Below are positions 33,926 to 41,069 of a DNA stretch of 46,648 bases, in pieces (positions within the stretch are counted from its first letter, which is position 1; each line of letters opens with the position of its first letter). The DNA is from a virus. The stretch is taken from positions 1-46,648 of IMG/VR virus record IMGVR_UViG_3300037502_001380. One strand, given 5' to 3'. Under the pieces are notes generated by a model that saw only the letters and a program-made list of their open reading frames with translations, made no database searches and was not told where the DNA came from. The position numbers and the translations under genes were made by a program.

Positions 33926-36275
33926 GTTGTTTGAATATTCGTTGGTTATTTAAATAATAGCTAAGCACACTGTTTTCTTGCCTACGCCTTTCTCTATTTG
34001 TATCTGAAGATAGTTTTGTTTCGTATTCCCTTAATCCTAACACACAACCTCTGAATCCATCAAAAGCGTCAAAGTTGTCATCTAAATTATATCCAATCAT
34101 TTGACGTATTAAAAACAAACAAGGTACACGTTCAAAGTTTTTCTTTATGCCGTCATACCAATTATTGCCACAGTTGATTTCCACTTCTTCCAATAACCAG
34201 TCTCGCATCATTTTAGCTAACCTGAGTTTGGTAATGCGATTACCCACTACATAGCCAAAACTTTGAATATTCCTTTGCATAACACTAGAACCTTCTTGAT
34301 ACTGTGGTGTGAGGGATAATAGTTGCCCTTTGTGTTTTCTAATGTAATGCGCCCTGCAATCCTGTCCTCTGTTTTTTTCAAACCATAAGCCTTGGTTAGG
34401 ATTACCATACATGGTCAACAATTTCTCTTGGTTTTCGTAATACTCATCTAAACCATTTAAAGGCTTGTCAATGTAACTAGCCACAATGACATTGCCTGGA
34501 TAACCATTGGGTATATAAGCTGGATTCATCAATACATAAGTGCTGCCCACAGAACCACCTCTAGTAAAGTCTTCTTCTACGTAAGGGTCATGGCCTACAA
34601 ATTGGTACATATCATTAGGTATGACACCATTTACAGTACGTGGAAAATCATATATCACCACACAACCTCTAGGGTCTTTGCGCTTGTTGATGTTTAATGG
34701 CCATTCAATGTAGGGTTCTAGTTCCCTGTCAATGACGTAGTCTACACCATTAGGTTTGTCGCTATCCCACAGCAGTTTTACAGGAGTGAACAGTTCTTGG
34801 TACTTGTTGTACATCATCAGTTTCTTTTCCTGCATCTGCAATTCTTCTACAGGCATCAGTTCTTCTTCAGAACCAATCCACATCTCATCAATAAAACATG
34901 GCCTGTTTATCTTTTCGTTTCTGAGTACGTTAGCATCATTGGATTTAGCAAAGTCTTTTCTACGTGCATTGATTTTGGAACACACCATGTCAAAGTCTGT
35001 GTTGCCGTGTTCATCTTTGCAATCTCGATACACCATATAGTTAGGTAAGAAAAAACCAATCTTACCTTCAGCACCTTCTGTACCATGTCTGTTTTCTCTA
35101 CTGACAATACCATAGTCTTGTGGTGATAGAAACATTTTCTTGGCACCTACTACACGGCTAAGATTACCTGATGTACCTAAATATATCTCTGTACCAAACT
35201 TACCATCCCTAGACAACGTAGCTTCATTGGCTGCATGTATATCTAATATGTTAGGTACTAAACCAACTTCTTCCACAGCAGATAATAGATAACGACCACC
35301 TACAGCAGCTTGTGAACCATCACCTTTGTTCAAGGAATAGTTTACATGGTACATGGTAGAGTTAGTACCTTTCTTTACCCAGCCTGAACCAGAACTAACT
35401 TTGTATTCGTGTCTGAATGGATTATTCTTGTTAGGTGCTTCAAGACTACCTGTCATATCTTTGTAGAATGGACATGGTGTGAAGTCTTCATCACCTGGTT
35501 TACCCCATACACCAAACTTTCTACCTATGACAGGGTCTGCTTTTGCAGCTATACTCTTCTTTACTTTGTTAGCTAAGTCAGAACTTTTTTCCACTACAGA
35601 TGAACCTAACACTGTCTTAGCAGTCAGTTCACCATGTATGAAATCCGTATTGTATTCTATGGCACCGTCAAAGATAAGCCTGTATTCAAACAGACCTGCT
35701 ACGATGTAAGATTTACCACCACCACGAGTACCAAACAGGATAGCGTTCTTAGCTTCATTTTCAAACAAAGCCTTACCCATTGGTTTGTCAAACAACTGTT
35801 TTAAATACAGTTCAGCAGGCACATACTGTTTTAACTTGCCATCTTTTGTTACAGCGTTGGGGTAATTGTCTTTGATAAATTGTTCGTCTATGTCTTCTAT
35901 GAGCAACCTAAGACAAGACTGCTCAGTGTCTTTTTCAAATCCGCTAAAACCAAAGGCTTCTAAGAAATAGTACACTATCTCCCATTCTATATCGTCAATC
36001 TTTGGCACTTCATACTTGGTGACTTTGCGTTTTGTTGTAGTCTCCAGTATAAAGAAGTTACCATAATAATATAGGAAGCCAGGGCAATAACGCCACTTGT
36101 CAAACATCTTACCCCATACACCTTCAATGCACCTTCTAAATTGCTTAGACCAAAATTCCATGTAGTCCATAGATTCTGGATGCAGCATAGGCACATCTAT
36201 CAAGAACTGGTTGCGGTTTTCCAGTTTGATGTAGTTGGTGTTTATTGCCCTGTCTCCTATAAAATGGTTACTCAT
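33900..36275 (-). CDS. Terminase large subunit
   Basis: This 791-residue packaging motor has a Walker A ATPase motif AILFGTRGGGKSYIVAG (Gly182 to Ser189) and a likely Walker B with catalytic Glu in RYLLSAVEEVGLVP (about 330-337). A C-terminal RNase H-like nuclease begins near MYQFVGHDPYVEEDFTRGGS, where the first Asp is the metal ligand, and ends with a further acidic DNFDAFDGFRGC. The length is typical of crAss-like large terminases. The start overlaps the stop of the upstream 192-residue gene by 8 bp, which therefore may be its small subunit. No intein or intron interrupts it. Confidence 0.92.
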   Translation of the reverse strand: MSNHFIGDRAINTNYIKLENRNQFLIDVPMLHPESMDYMEFWSKQFRRCIEGVWGKMFDKWRYCPGFLYYYGNFFILETTTKRKVTKYEVPKIDDIEWEIVYYFLEAFGFSGFEKDTEQSCLRLLIEDIDEQFIKDNYPNAVTKDGKLKQYVPAELYLKQLFDKPMGKALFENEAKNAILFGTRGGGKSYIVAGLFEYRLIFDGAIEYNTDFIHGELTAKTVLGSSVVEKSSDLANKVKKSIAAKADPVIGRKFGVWGKPGDEDFTPCPFYKDMTGSLEAPNKNNPFRHEYKVSSGSGWVKKGTNSTMYHVNYSLNKGDGSQAAVGGRYLLSAVEEVGLVPNILDIHAANEATLSRDGKFGTEIYLGTSGNLSRVVGAKKMFLSPQDYGIVSRENRHGTEGAEGKIGFFLPNYMVYRDCKDEHGNTDFDMVCSKINARRKDFAKSNDANVLRNEKINRPCFIDEMWIGSEEELMPVEELQMQEKKLMMYNKYQELFTPVKLLWDSDKPNGVDYVIDRELEPYIEWPLNINKRKDPRGCVVIYDFPRTVNGVIPNDMYQFVGHDPYVEEDFTRGGSVGSTYVLMNPAYIPNGYPGNVIVASYIDKPLNGLDEYYENQEKLLTMYGNPNQGLWFEKNRGQDCRAHYIRKHKGQLLSLTPQYQEGSSVMQRNIQSFGYVVGNRITKLRLAKMMRDWLLEEVEINCGNNWYDGIKKNFERVPCLFLIRQMIGYNLDDNFDAFDGFRGCVLGLREYETKLSSDTNRERRRQENSVLSYYLNNQRIFKQHERYYKTK

Positions 36276-36846
36276 AGTCTTCTTTTACGATGACCAAGTC
36301 ACCTTTCTCTCTCAACGTTTCTTTTCTACCACCAAACACTTTGGGGTTTTTCACTTCAATCTCAAACAGTTTTTTGACTTCATCATACTGTTTGTAGACT
36401 TTCAATGTGTCAGCCCTCATCTTGTCAATGCGTGATAGTAGTGCTTGCGTTTCTTTCTCTGCCAACACCATAGGGTTATCCATGCTTATCCTGGATAGTT
36501 CATCTTGCACCCTACGTATCATGTTAGACCTGTGAATCAAACTTTCTTCTTCTTCCTTAAACGCTCTGGCAGCAGGAGACAAATAGTGCAAGTTATACGC
36601 ATCAATCAGTTCCAAGATAAAACTGTCTTCTAAATCAAATTTTGGATAATACCTTTTCACACTGTCCAACTTGATGTCGTGGCTTAACCTGTACATCTTA
36701 TTGTCTGGGTCTGGGTCTGTCCATAGCCATATAGCCCACATCAACTTTTGGTCTTTCACCTTATTGAAAGGTTCAATGTACTTGTGTTGTGGATTCAATT
36801 CAAAGAAGTTGTCCTTGTCTATGTGTCCTGCTCTTGAAAATGCCAT
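36268..36846 (-). CDS. Putative small terminase subunit or terminase-associated protein
   Basis: A 192-residue protein starting MAFSRAGHIDKDNFFELNPQ. The second half is a long helix pair with heptads (AARAFKEEEESLIHRSNMIR; TQALLSRIDKMRADTLKVYK), ending in a basic-then-acidic tail (GRKETLREKGDLVIVKEDYE). A coiled-coil protein directly before, and overlapping, the large terminase is a usual small terminase arrangement. I see no classic HTH, so the alternative is an unrelated conserved crAss-like protein of this position. Confidence 0.45.
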   Translation of the reverse strand: MAFSRAGHIDKDNFFELNPQHKYIEPFNKVKDQKLMWAIWLWTDPDPDNKMYRLSHDIKLDSVKRYYPKFDLEDSFILELIDAYNLHYLSPAARAFKEEEESLIHRSNMIRRVQDELSRISMDNPMVLAEKETQALLSRIDKMRADTLKVYKQYDEVKKLFEIEVKNPKVFGGRKETLREKGDLVIVKEDYE

Positions 36847-36848
36847 CG

Positions 36849-37562
36849 TTATAGGTTAAATGCTTTCAAACTGTATTCAAATGGATTGCCTGGTATCTCT
36901 CTTACGCATTGCACCATATCTTCTACTACCCTGGCTACTTCACGTTGAGAAGCAGTTTTCAGATTGCGCTTTGCATACACTTGCATGAGACCATCAAAGT
37001 TCAAACATTTGACAGTGTTCATTTGCGAATTGTACATCTTAAAATACCTTGCTGTTTCCTTGGCTCTTGCTTTGCTCATACCATCAGCTACAAGGTCTTC
37101 ATAGCATTGTAGATACAACTGATTGTTTTGTTCAGATATGACGCGCAACTTGTTAGCCCACAACTTACCCATAGGCGTGTTCTCCCAGTCATAAGGTATG
37201 TAGTACTTATTGTCTTTGATAACCTTGTACCTTGCACTCTCACCATTGTTTACAGGTATCGCTACTTTGTGCGTTAGTAAATGTATGTGTGTTGCAATGT
37301 CGTTGGTGATACCATACATCAGAAATGAAGCTCGAAAAGGTGACGTATGCCCTTCAGCAGCTAAGTACTGCAATAGTTGTTCTACATTGCGTATGCGTTT
37401 TGAATTAGCCAAAATGTATTCCACAATTTTGTCTACACGCATGTGAATGTCTTCAGGCATGTCCAGTTCCAATTCAAAGAACGTACTTGCCCAGGCAGTA
37501 AGCGCATGTGATTTGTCCCCGCCACCAAATTCTAAGAGTTCTACTGTGTTGTCTTTTTGCAT
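36849..37562 (-). CDS. thyX: Flavin-dependent thymidylate synthase (ThyX-like)
   Basis: This 237-residue protein has the ThyX layout: a helical N-terminal half with GHTSPFRASF (the H-x-SP-x-E/R-type signature, His72), then the FAD/dUMP motif region HLLTHKVAIPVNNGESARYK. The canonical RHRxxSxNxxSxRY appears in modified form, T97-H98-K99 replacing RHR and two extra residues before NNGESARY. The C-terminal helix NLKTASQREVARVVEDMVQC matches the usual ThyX ending. ThyX converts dUMP to dTMP using methylene-tetrahydrofolate and NADPH, supplying phage DNA precursors. The altered motif may mean changed activity. Unusually it lies in the structural transcription unit, just before the terminase genes. 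Confidence 0.8.
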   Translation of the reverse strand: MQKDNTVELLEFGGGDKSHALTAWASTFFELELDMPEDIHMRVDKIVEYILANSKRIRNVEQLLQYLAAEGHTSPFRASFLMYGITNDIATHIHLLTHKVAIPVNNGESARYKVIKDNKYYIPYDWENTPMGKLWANKLRVISEQNNQLYLQCYEDLVADGMSKARAKETARYFKMYNSQMNTVKCLNFDGLMQVYAKRNLKTASQREVARVVEDMVQCVREIPGNPFEYSLKAFNL

Positions 37563-37849
37563 TATTTCTGTAAGATTGCCTTGATAGTTAAAGTGTGTTG
37601 ACCTTGTTTTGTACTTACCTTCACCGTCTTTACATCTACAGTTTCCGTGATACCCATTGCAGGAAGATGTTCTGGAAATGCAGGTGCTTTGTATTTTACC
37701 GTAATCGTTTTATCTGTATGTGATGCCACAGAACACTGACAACTGGTTTCTACTTTTTCAATCTTACCAGCGCCTAAGTAGTTAAATGAAGCAAAGTACT
37801 CATTGCCTTTTTGTACTACACCAAAGTTGTATTCATTCTTGTCCCACAT
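37562..37849 (-). CDS. DUF1573-like Ig-fold protein
   Basis: A 95-residue single-domain protein: YNFGVVQKGNEYFASFNYLG, then KIEKVETSCQCSVASH, then ITVKYKAP. This is the DUF1573/ASH-like pattern (F-G-x-V-x-x-G, F-x-x-x-N-x-G, S-C-x-C), common in Bacteroidota. The Cys pair in SCQCS is conserved in the family. The cellular role is unknown; in phages such domains are found as virion or small accessory proteins. The stop touches the ThyX start (37562, one-base overlap), and its start overlaps the Cys-rich gene by 17 bp. Confidence 0.7.
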   Translation of the reverse strand: MWDKNEYNFGVVQKGNEYFASFNYLGAGKIEKVETSCQCSVASHTDKTITVKYKAPAFPEHLPAMGITETVDVKTVKVSTKQGQHTLTIKAILQK

Positions 37850-38057
37850 CTTTCTTGCATTTATAGTCTGACAAAAATAAAGGCCCTACAGCGCAACCAC
37901 ATTGTTTGCAAAAACCATTCTCATAACAGTCCATGCAATCCATACTGCGGTTTAAAAACTTCAGTATATGTTTTTTGTACAGATACCAGCGTATCCAACC
38001 TTGCACATAGTACCAAGCCCGCATAGGTTCTTTTTTCAACAAAGACCAATATCTCAT
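37833..38057 (-). CDS. Small Cys-rich probable zinc-binding protein
   Basis: A 74-residue protein, basic and aromatic at the N-terminus (MRAWYYVQGWIRWYLYKKHI), followed by a Cys cluster DCMDCYENGFCKQCGCAVGP and a last Cys in DYKCKK. The spacing C-x2-C-x6-C-x2-C-x-C suggests one or two metal sites. Similar mini-proteins of the form DCxxCxxxGxCxxCGC occur in large Bacteroidota phages, but I know of no function. It overlaps both neighbours. Confidence 0.55.
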   Translation of the reverse strand: MRYWSLLKKEPMRAWYYVQGWIRWYLYKKHILKFLNRSMDCMDCYENGFCKQCGCAVGPLFLSDYKCKKDVGQE

Positions 38058-38665
38058 AGCAATACTTTGATACGATTAAAAGGAACTAGTGCGTAACCAA
38101 AGTGACGTGATTCTACGCTCTTAGGTAGTTCTCCCAGTTTGTATTCTGGATGCGCATAACCATTCTCATAATGCACCACTTGGTCTCCTACTACTTCAGG
38201 ACGTGGCCTAACCACTTGCACCATATCTCCAGGTTTGAGTTGTGTGTCGTAGTGTGGAACTGCTACAATGACTGCTACAGAGTCAAAGTCGTAAGGGTTG
38301 CGGATAGCATCTCCAGGAGTATGTGAACCAGGACGTACACTTTGCGTCATATCAGGGTTCACAATTAGCAGACCTGTCTTGCTCTCTACGTATTCCCTTA
38401 CACTCATGCGAATAATGTAACCATCCAATGGTTTAAGGTTAGCATACAATGGGTCAACTTCTTTTAAGTTGTCATTGTACCACTTCCTTTTTTCAGCGTC
38501 ATCTGTAAATGCTTTGACTACTGCTTCTTTCTGCATCCAGTCATAGTTGAGACTCTTTTCAGCAGCTTGTGCAAAAGACACGCTTACTGGTTTGTCTTTC
38601 TTGCTTTCAATGAAATCTTCCAATGTTGCTTCTTTCATCTTCTTTTTTCCTTGATGAATGTTCAT
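38054..38665 (-). CDS. Unknown protein, possible GroES-like beta-barrel
   Basis: A 203-residue protein. Residues 1-75 are charged and helical. The C-terminal two thirds carry KPLDGYIIRMSVREYVESKT, GLLIVNP, a Gly/Pro loop, and VAVIVAVPHYDTQLKPGDMV, QVVRPRP. The order (PL-x-x-x-I-I-R, K-T-G-L-L-I, V-I-V-A-V, L-K-x-G-D-x-V) is that of GroES-type co-chaperonins, though the loop is long and identity low. A phage GroES relative would help capsid folding by the host GroEL. I chose ATG 38665, coupled by ATGA to the upstream stop; ATG 38638 is an alternative. Function is tentative. Confidence 0.4.
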   Translation of the reverse strand: MNIHQGKKKMKEATLEDFIESKKDKPVSVSFAQAAEKSLNYDWMQKEAVVKAFTDDAEKRKWYNDNLKEVDPLYANLKPLDGYIIRMSVREYVESKTGLLIVNPDMTQSVRPGSHTPGDAIRNPYDFDSVAVIVAVPHYDTQLKPGDMVQVVRPRPEVVGDQVVHYENGYAHPEYKLGELPKSVESRHFGYALVPFNRIKVLL

Positions 38666-39024
38666 ACTTCTTTTTTTAATGTGATGTTAAACTTTTTTTC
38701 GTATAGTCTTTCTAATCTTTCCGGTGTCTTACAGTGTGGTTTCGTGTACTTGGTTTGTTCAATGGTAGTGGCCAACGTCTTATAGTATGCTGCTAATTTT
38801 CTAAACTTGTTGTAGTCTGAGTTAGCATACTGATACGACAACCTTTTTACCATCTTATACCTGACTGTCATCTTTAACACATTGCCAAGTATTACAGAAG
38901 CTAACATGTTATGTGGTTGGTATGTCAACCTTTTCACATCACGCCACAAGTCGTGTTGCACTTGACGTATCACTTCTACAGGTACACCTGTTTTTTCACT
39001 TACACGTTTAAGAATTTCCTCCAT
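38662..39024 (-). CDS. Small helical protein, possible DNA-binding
   Basis: A 120-residue basic helical protein: MEEILKRVSEKTGVPVEVIR then QVQHDLWRDVKRLTYQPHNM. The start (helix, turn TGVP, helix) resembles an HTH or HU-like N-terminal pair; the rest is charged helix ending KTPERLERLYEKKFNITLKK. It sits between the winged-helix regulator (17-bp overlap) and the GroES-like gene. Similar short genes with V-S-x-K-T-G starts occur upstream of crAss-like terminase genes; no function known to me. Confidence 0.5.
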   Translation of the reverse strand: MEEILKRVSEKTGVPVEVIRQVQHDLWRDVKRLTYQPHNMLASVILGNVLKMTVRYKMVKRLSYQYANSDYNKFRKLAAYYKTLATTIEQTKYTKPHCKTPERLERLYEKKFNITLKKEV

Positions 39025-39355
39025 ACCACAAAGATACTTTTACTTCATACGTGCCTTTGTTCACTTCAGTCTGCATAGCGTCAATGTGTTTCTCCAGCAA
39101 ACCATTGTCATCTAGCCAACCTTTTACTTTCAACCTTTTTAGATGCGCACTCAAAGATTGCGATGAACATTTAATCTTGTCGCACAGTTCTTTTCGCAGT
39201 TCACCTTCTAACGGTTTCATCTTGGTCAGCATAAACAATAACACCGTTTCTTCAGTAGGCGTAATTTGTTTTTCAGCAGGCAACATGCTACTTAGCAACC
39301 TGATACTAGACTGATAAAATAGTTCCTTGTTTGTAAAGTTCTTTTCTATTTTCAT
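39008..39355 (-). CDS. Winged-helix (MarR-like) transcriptional regulator
   Basis: A 115-residue protein with a winged-helix core: an N-terminal helix (KELFYQSSIRLLSSMLPAEK), helix 2 at ITPTEETVLLFMLTKMKPL, the HTH pair ELRKELCDKIKCSSQSLSAH followed by LKRLKVKGWL, and a wing (DDNGLLEKHI). It is the first gene of the 39-kb leftward block and faces a divergent promoter pair. The 9-bp inverted repeat around those promoters is its natural operator candidate, so it may repress itself and the rightward gene and thus control the early/late switch. Ligand or partner unknown. Confidence 0.65.
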   Translation of the reverse strand: MKIEKNFTNKELFYQSSIRLLSSMLPAEKQITPTEETVLLFMLTKMKPLEGELRKELCDKIKCSSQSLSAHLKRLKVKGWLDDNGLLEKHIDAMQTEVNKGTYEVKVSLWYGGNS

Positions 39356-39363
39356 ACGTTTGC

Positions 39364-39395
39364 TTTGTAATCTTTCACAAAAATAGTTAACTTTA
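39364..39395 (+). promoter_or_regulatory. Rightward promoter for the 60-residue gene
   Basis: TTTG (39364-39367), 20-bp spacer, then TAACTTTA (39388-39395), which differs at one fixed position from TAnnTTTG. The start would lie near 39401, some 20 nt before ATG 39421. It overlaps the leftward promoter almost completely, so the two are probably mutually exclusive. Confidence 0.5.
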
Positions 39396-39409
39396 TACCA
39401 GAAAGCAAA
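39378..39409 (-). promoter_or_regulatory. Leftward Bacteroidota-type promoter for the structural block
   Basis: On the minus strand TTTG (39406-39409) is followed after 20 bp by TATTTTTG (39378-39385), a perfect TAnnTTTG -7 element with standard Bacteroidota primary-sigma spacing. Transcription would start near 39372, about 17 nt before the winged-helix ATG. It is the only clear leftward promoter I saw, so it may drive much of the block, with internal promoters not excluded. Confidence 0.65.
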
Positions 39410-39420
39410 CTTTAAAACTT

Positions 39421-39603
39421 ATGTCTATGATTAACGTACAAGGCGCAGTCATCACTTCTGTCAAAACTATGGCAGACAGGTCTATCAGAGCAACCATTGA
39501 TTTTGGTGAACTTGTCAAGTTGGGAGAGTTTGAAGACCTTATCCAAATGCCTATCAGAATCATCATTGCAGTAGAAACTGATTTGCAACCAGACGAAGAA
39601 TAA
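39421..39603 (+). CDS. Small acidic protein, first gene of the rightward block
   Basis: A 60-residue protein MSMINVQGAVITSVKTMADR followed by SIRATIDFGELVKLGEFEDL, ending PDEE. The pattern (xGxIxSVKTLADxxIRxTxDxxEL) recurs in small phage proteins of Bacteroidota, but I know no function. The second Met (codon 3) could be the start. The gene is alone: a promoter about 20 nt upstream and a terminator 28 bp after the stop make it a single-gene unit controlled from the divergent operator, a plausible early regulator or antirepressor. Confidence 0.6.
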   Translation: MSMINVQGAVITSVKTMADRSIRATIDFGELVKLGEFEDLIQMPIRIIIAVETDLQPDEE

Positions 39604-39630
39604 CCCATTGTAAAATTTTTGTTTAATCTG

Positions 39631-39660
39631 AGGGGTAGCAGTTTTGTTACCCCTTTTTTA
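39631..39660 (+). terminator. Rho-independent terminator after the first rightward gene
   Basis: AGGGGTA (39631-39637) pairs with TACCCCT (39648-39654) around a 10-nt loop and is followed by a T tract to 39659. Confidence 0.8.
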
Positions 39661-39739
39661 TTTAGTTCCAGGGTCAAATGTTAAAGTTTTGTTAAAATTA
39701 GTCCAAAGGGGCCATTTCGTGAACTTTTGTCAATTTTTT

Positions 39740-39770
39740 TTTGTTGAATAAGCAACAACTTATTCCTTTG
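39740..39770 (+). promoter_or_regulatory. Candidate promoter of an ncRNA gene
   Basis: TTTG (39740-39743), a 19-bp spacer, then TTCCTTTG (39763-39770), one mismatch from TAnnTTTG. It lies 80 bp after a terminator and no ORF follows, so it probably starts a non-coding transcript near 39776. A perfect 10-bp inverted repeat GCAACAACTT / AAGTTGTTGC (39752-39761 / 39790-39799) spans the -7 element and start, an operator-like arrangement. Confidence 0.5.
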
Positions 39771-39775
39771 CGATT

Positions 39776-40102
39776 TACTATTATTCTTTAAGTTGTTGCG
39801 ATGGTACGAAGAATGAGTAACATCTAGAAAGAGGCTAATACCAGATATTCAACTAAAAAAAGTGAGAGGTTCTATTTCCTCTTGGGAAACATTAATTAAA
39901 TATCTGGCATTAGCCGACTACCTTATTCTTTCAGAGGCCAAGGTCTATCTTGTTCTGAACACCCAAGATGATTGTATAATTTGCTGATTTTCAGTTGTTT
40001 GCAGATTGTCTGCTGGTCTTTGTCTACAGATTTGAAGTTGTATTTTTGGTTGTATATAAGGTTCATTGTAGACCTGGGTCAATTTGGCTCAGGTCTTTTT
40101 TT
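39776..40102 (+). ncRNA. Putative independent structured ncRNA
   Basis: About 325 nt lie between a promoter-like element and terminator 40070-40102 with no credible ORF. A long hairpin forms from 39833-39849 with 39899-39915: GGCTAAT-A-CCAGATATT against AATATCTGG-C-ATTAGCC, 16 pairs with one A-C mismatch, enclosing a smaller hairpin AGAGG (39865-39869) / CCTCT (39878-39882). A third, ATCTTG/CAAGAT, follows near 39948-39971. The region 39660-39740 before the promoter shows only A/T-rich sequence. Function unknown; a regulatory RNA or a replication-associated transcript into the adjacent repeat array are both possible. Confidence 0.5.
40070..40102 (+). terminator. Rho-independent terminator of the ncRNA unit
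   Basis: GACCTGGG (40071-40078) pairs with CTCAGGTC (40088-40095), one G-U, loop of nine, followed by a run of seven T. No gene precedes it, supporting a non-coding transcript. Confidence 0.8.
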
Positions 40103-40198
40103 GTATGCGACATAAACCAAATTGCTTACCTTCGCATAAGTTCATTGACATATTGGTCATCTATCCCCCTACATTAGCAGATGGTTTCTATTCCCCCC

Positions 40199-40645
40199 CT
40201 GTCTGCGATTCATAGTTGTAAGCAGATTGTCTGCGATTCATAGTTGTAGATAGATTGTTCACAGACTGTCTGCAATTCATAGTTGTAAGATGAACAATTG
40301 CCCATGTATGCAAACTGTCTGCAATTACGTAGTTGCGAAAGAATTGTTCACATATCTGAAACTAACTGTCTGCAAGTGCATAGTGGTAAAGGTTAATCAA
40401 ATCAATTGTCTGCATATCTTCAACAAGCTGCCTACAGTTACATAGTTGAAGATTCATAAGTCCAGACTGTATGCAATTCATAGTTGTGAAAAGTTATACG
40501 ATAACTGTCTGCATATATATAAGGTGTGAAAGGTACGAGGTCTAAGCTGTCTGCTAATACACAGTACTATGAAAGAGGTACAGGGGTTTAGGCTGTTTAC
40601 TGGTATAGAAACTATAAAAAGGATACGGGGGTTTAGGCTGTTTGC
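40199..40645 (+). repeat. Degenerate tandem repeat array of about 12 units (iteron-like)
   Basis: Units begin with CTGTCTGC or a close variant at 40199, 40227, 40266, 40315, 40366, 40406, 40428, 40467, 40505, 40547, 40593 and 40638, spaced 22-51 bp. Better-kept units continue AATTCATAGTTGTRAA (units 1-4 and 8), others keep only the head or a degraded ATAGTTG. Weak relatives occur near 40013. It lies in an otherwise empty 640-bp stretch (40103-40742). Irregular period and divergence argue against CRISPR. Iterons of a replication origin or binding sites for a phage regulator are the best guesses. Confidence 0.6.
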
Positions 40646-40730
40646 ATATATACGAATACAACAGACAGTAGCGGGGGTTTAGGCTTCCCCAATTCAACCC
40701 CCCCTTGTACTTGGCAGGCATTAAACCCCC
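40583..40730 (+). promoter_or_regulatory. Three GGGGTTTA copies and one complementary TAAACCCCC before a start codon
   Basis: GGGGTTTA occurs at 40583-40590, GGGGGTTTA at 40627-40635 and 40673-40681, each followed by GG. The sequence TAAACCCCC (40722-40730) can pair with any one of them; the nearest gives an 11-pair hairpin including GC (40671-40672) with GC (40732-40733). It ends 12 nt before ATG 40743. Competing pairings could control translation or transcription of that gene; regulatory role is inferred. Confidence 0.4.
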
Positions 40731-40742
40731 TGCTGAATCGCT

Positions 40743-41036
40743 ATGACTGCTGCTGAATTCCTACGGAGCCTTGACGAAAACTCCGTAGAAGAAAAACTGA
40801 AGTTCGTCAAAAAGAACGCGGAATTGAGGAGTATTGTACTCCAAGATTCCGCTGAAAAAACTTACGCTGTCAACATTGACCATGTGACAGAGATGGGTGA
40901 CGCCATCTCAGTGGTCAATGAAGACGACAATGTCTACCTTGTAGCCAAATGGCGCAAGGTGAAAGAAGGTAGCTTCTGGGTGCGCTGTGATAGCGCAAAG
41001 ACCCGGAAGTTGACCCTGGCTGACATTATGGGCTAG
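40743..41036 (+). CDS. Small unknown protein with own terminator
   Basis: A 97-residue charged protein: MTAAEFLRSLDENSVEEKLK, a beta-rich middle (LRSIVLQDSAEKTYAVNIDH) and KWRKVKEGSFWVRCDSAKTR, ending LTLADIMG. I do not recognise it; the helix-then-small-barrel form could be an RNA- or DNA-binding unit. Its base composition is more G+C-rich than its surroundings. It lacks the TTCACTT leader of later genes and is preceded by the GGGGGTTTA hairpin; a strong terminator begins at its stop codon, so it is expressed alone. Confidence 0.6.
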   Translation: MTAAEFLRSLDENSVEEKLKFVKKNAELRSIVLQDSAEKTYAVNIDHVTEMGDAISVVNEDDNVYLVAKWRKVKEGSFWVRCDSAKTRKLTLADIMG

Positions 41037-41069
41037 ACCTGGGGCTGCTACGGCAGCTCTGGGTTTTTT
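41037..41069 (+). terminator. Strong rho-independent terminator with TACG tetraloop
   Basis: ACCTGGGGCTGC (41037-41048) pairs with GCAGCTCTGGGT (41053-41064) as 12 continuous pairs with G-U, closed by a TACG (UNCG-type) loop and followed by a T tract. It starts one base after the stop of the 97-residue gene. A further hairpin ACTCTGC/GCAGAGT (41085-41091 / 41103-41109) follows. Confidence 0.9.

Larger units (their letters stand above)
39358..39410. promoter_or_regulatory. Inverted-repeat operator between divergent promoters
   Basis: GTTTGCTTT (39358-39366) and AAAGCAAAC (39402-39410) form a perfect 9-bp inverted repeat with 35 bp between arms, centre-to-centre about 44 bp or four helical turns. 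The arms overlap the two promoter -33 regions and transcription-start areas. Placement between the winged-helix gene and the first rightward gene suggests a regulator binding both arms, possibly looping. Regulatory role is inferred. Confidence 0.55.

Noticed and set aside
1-39355. Stop-codon reassignment, known in some crAss-like phages
   Set aside because: All structural genes are complete with ordinary TAA/TAG/TGA stops and short overlaps; no in-frame stop needs readthrough.
39995-40177. Short plus-strand ORF of 60 codons
   Set aside because: It runs through the rho-independent terminator at 40070-40102, has no leader and an improbable composition (Phe/Val/Leu/Cys-rich).
40199-40645. CRISPR array
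   Set aside because: Repeat sequences diverge strongly and spacing varies from 22 to 51 bp; no cas genes in the window.
40583-40681. G-quadruplex
   Set aside because: The G runs are separated by more than 30 nt apart from short GG pairs, too far for a stable four-tract structure.
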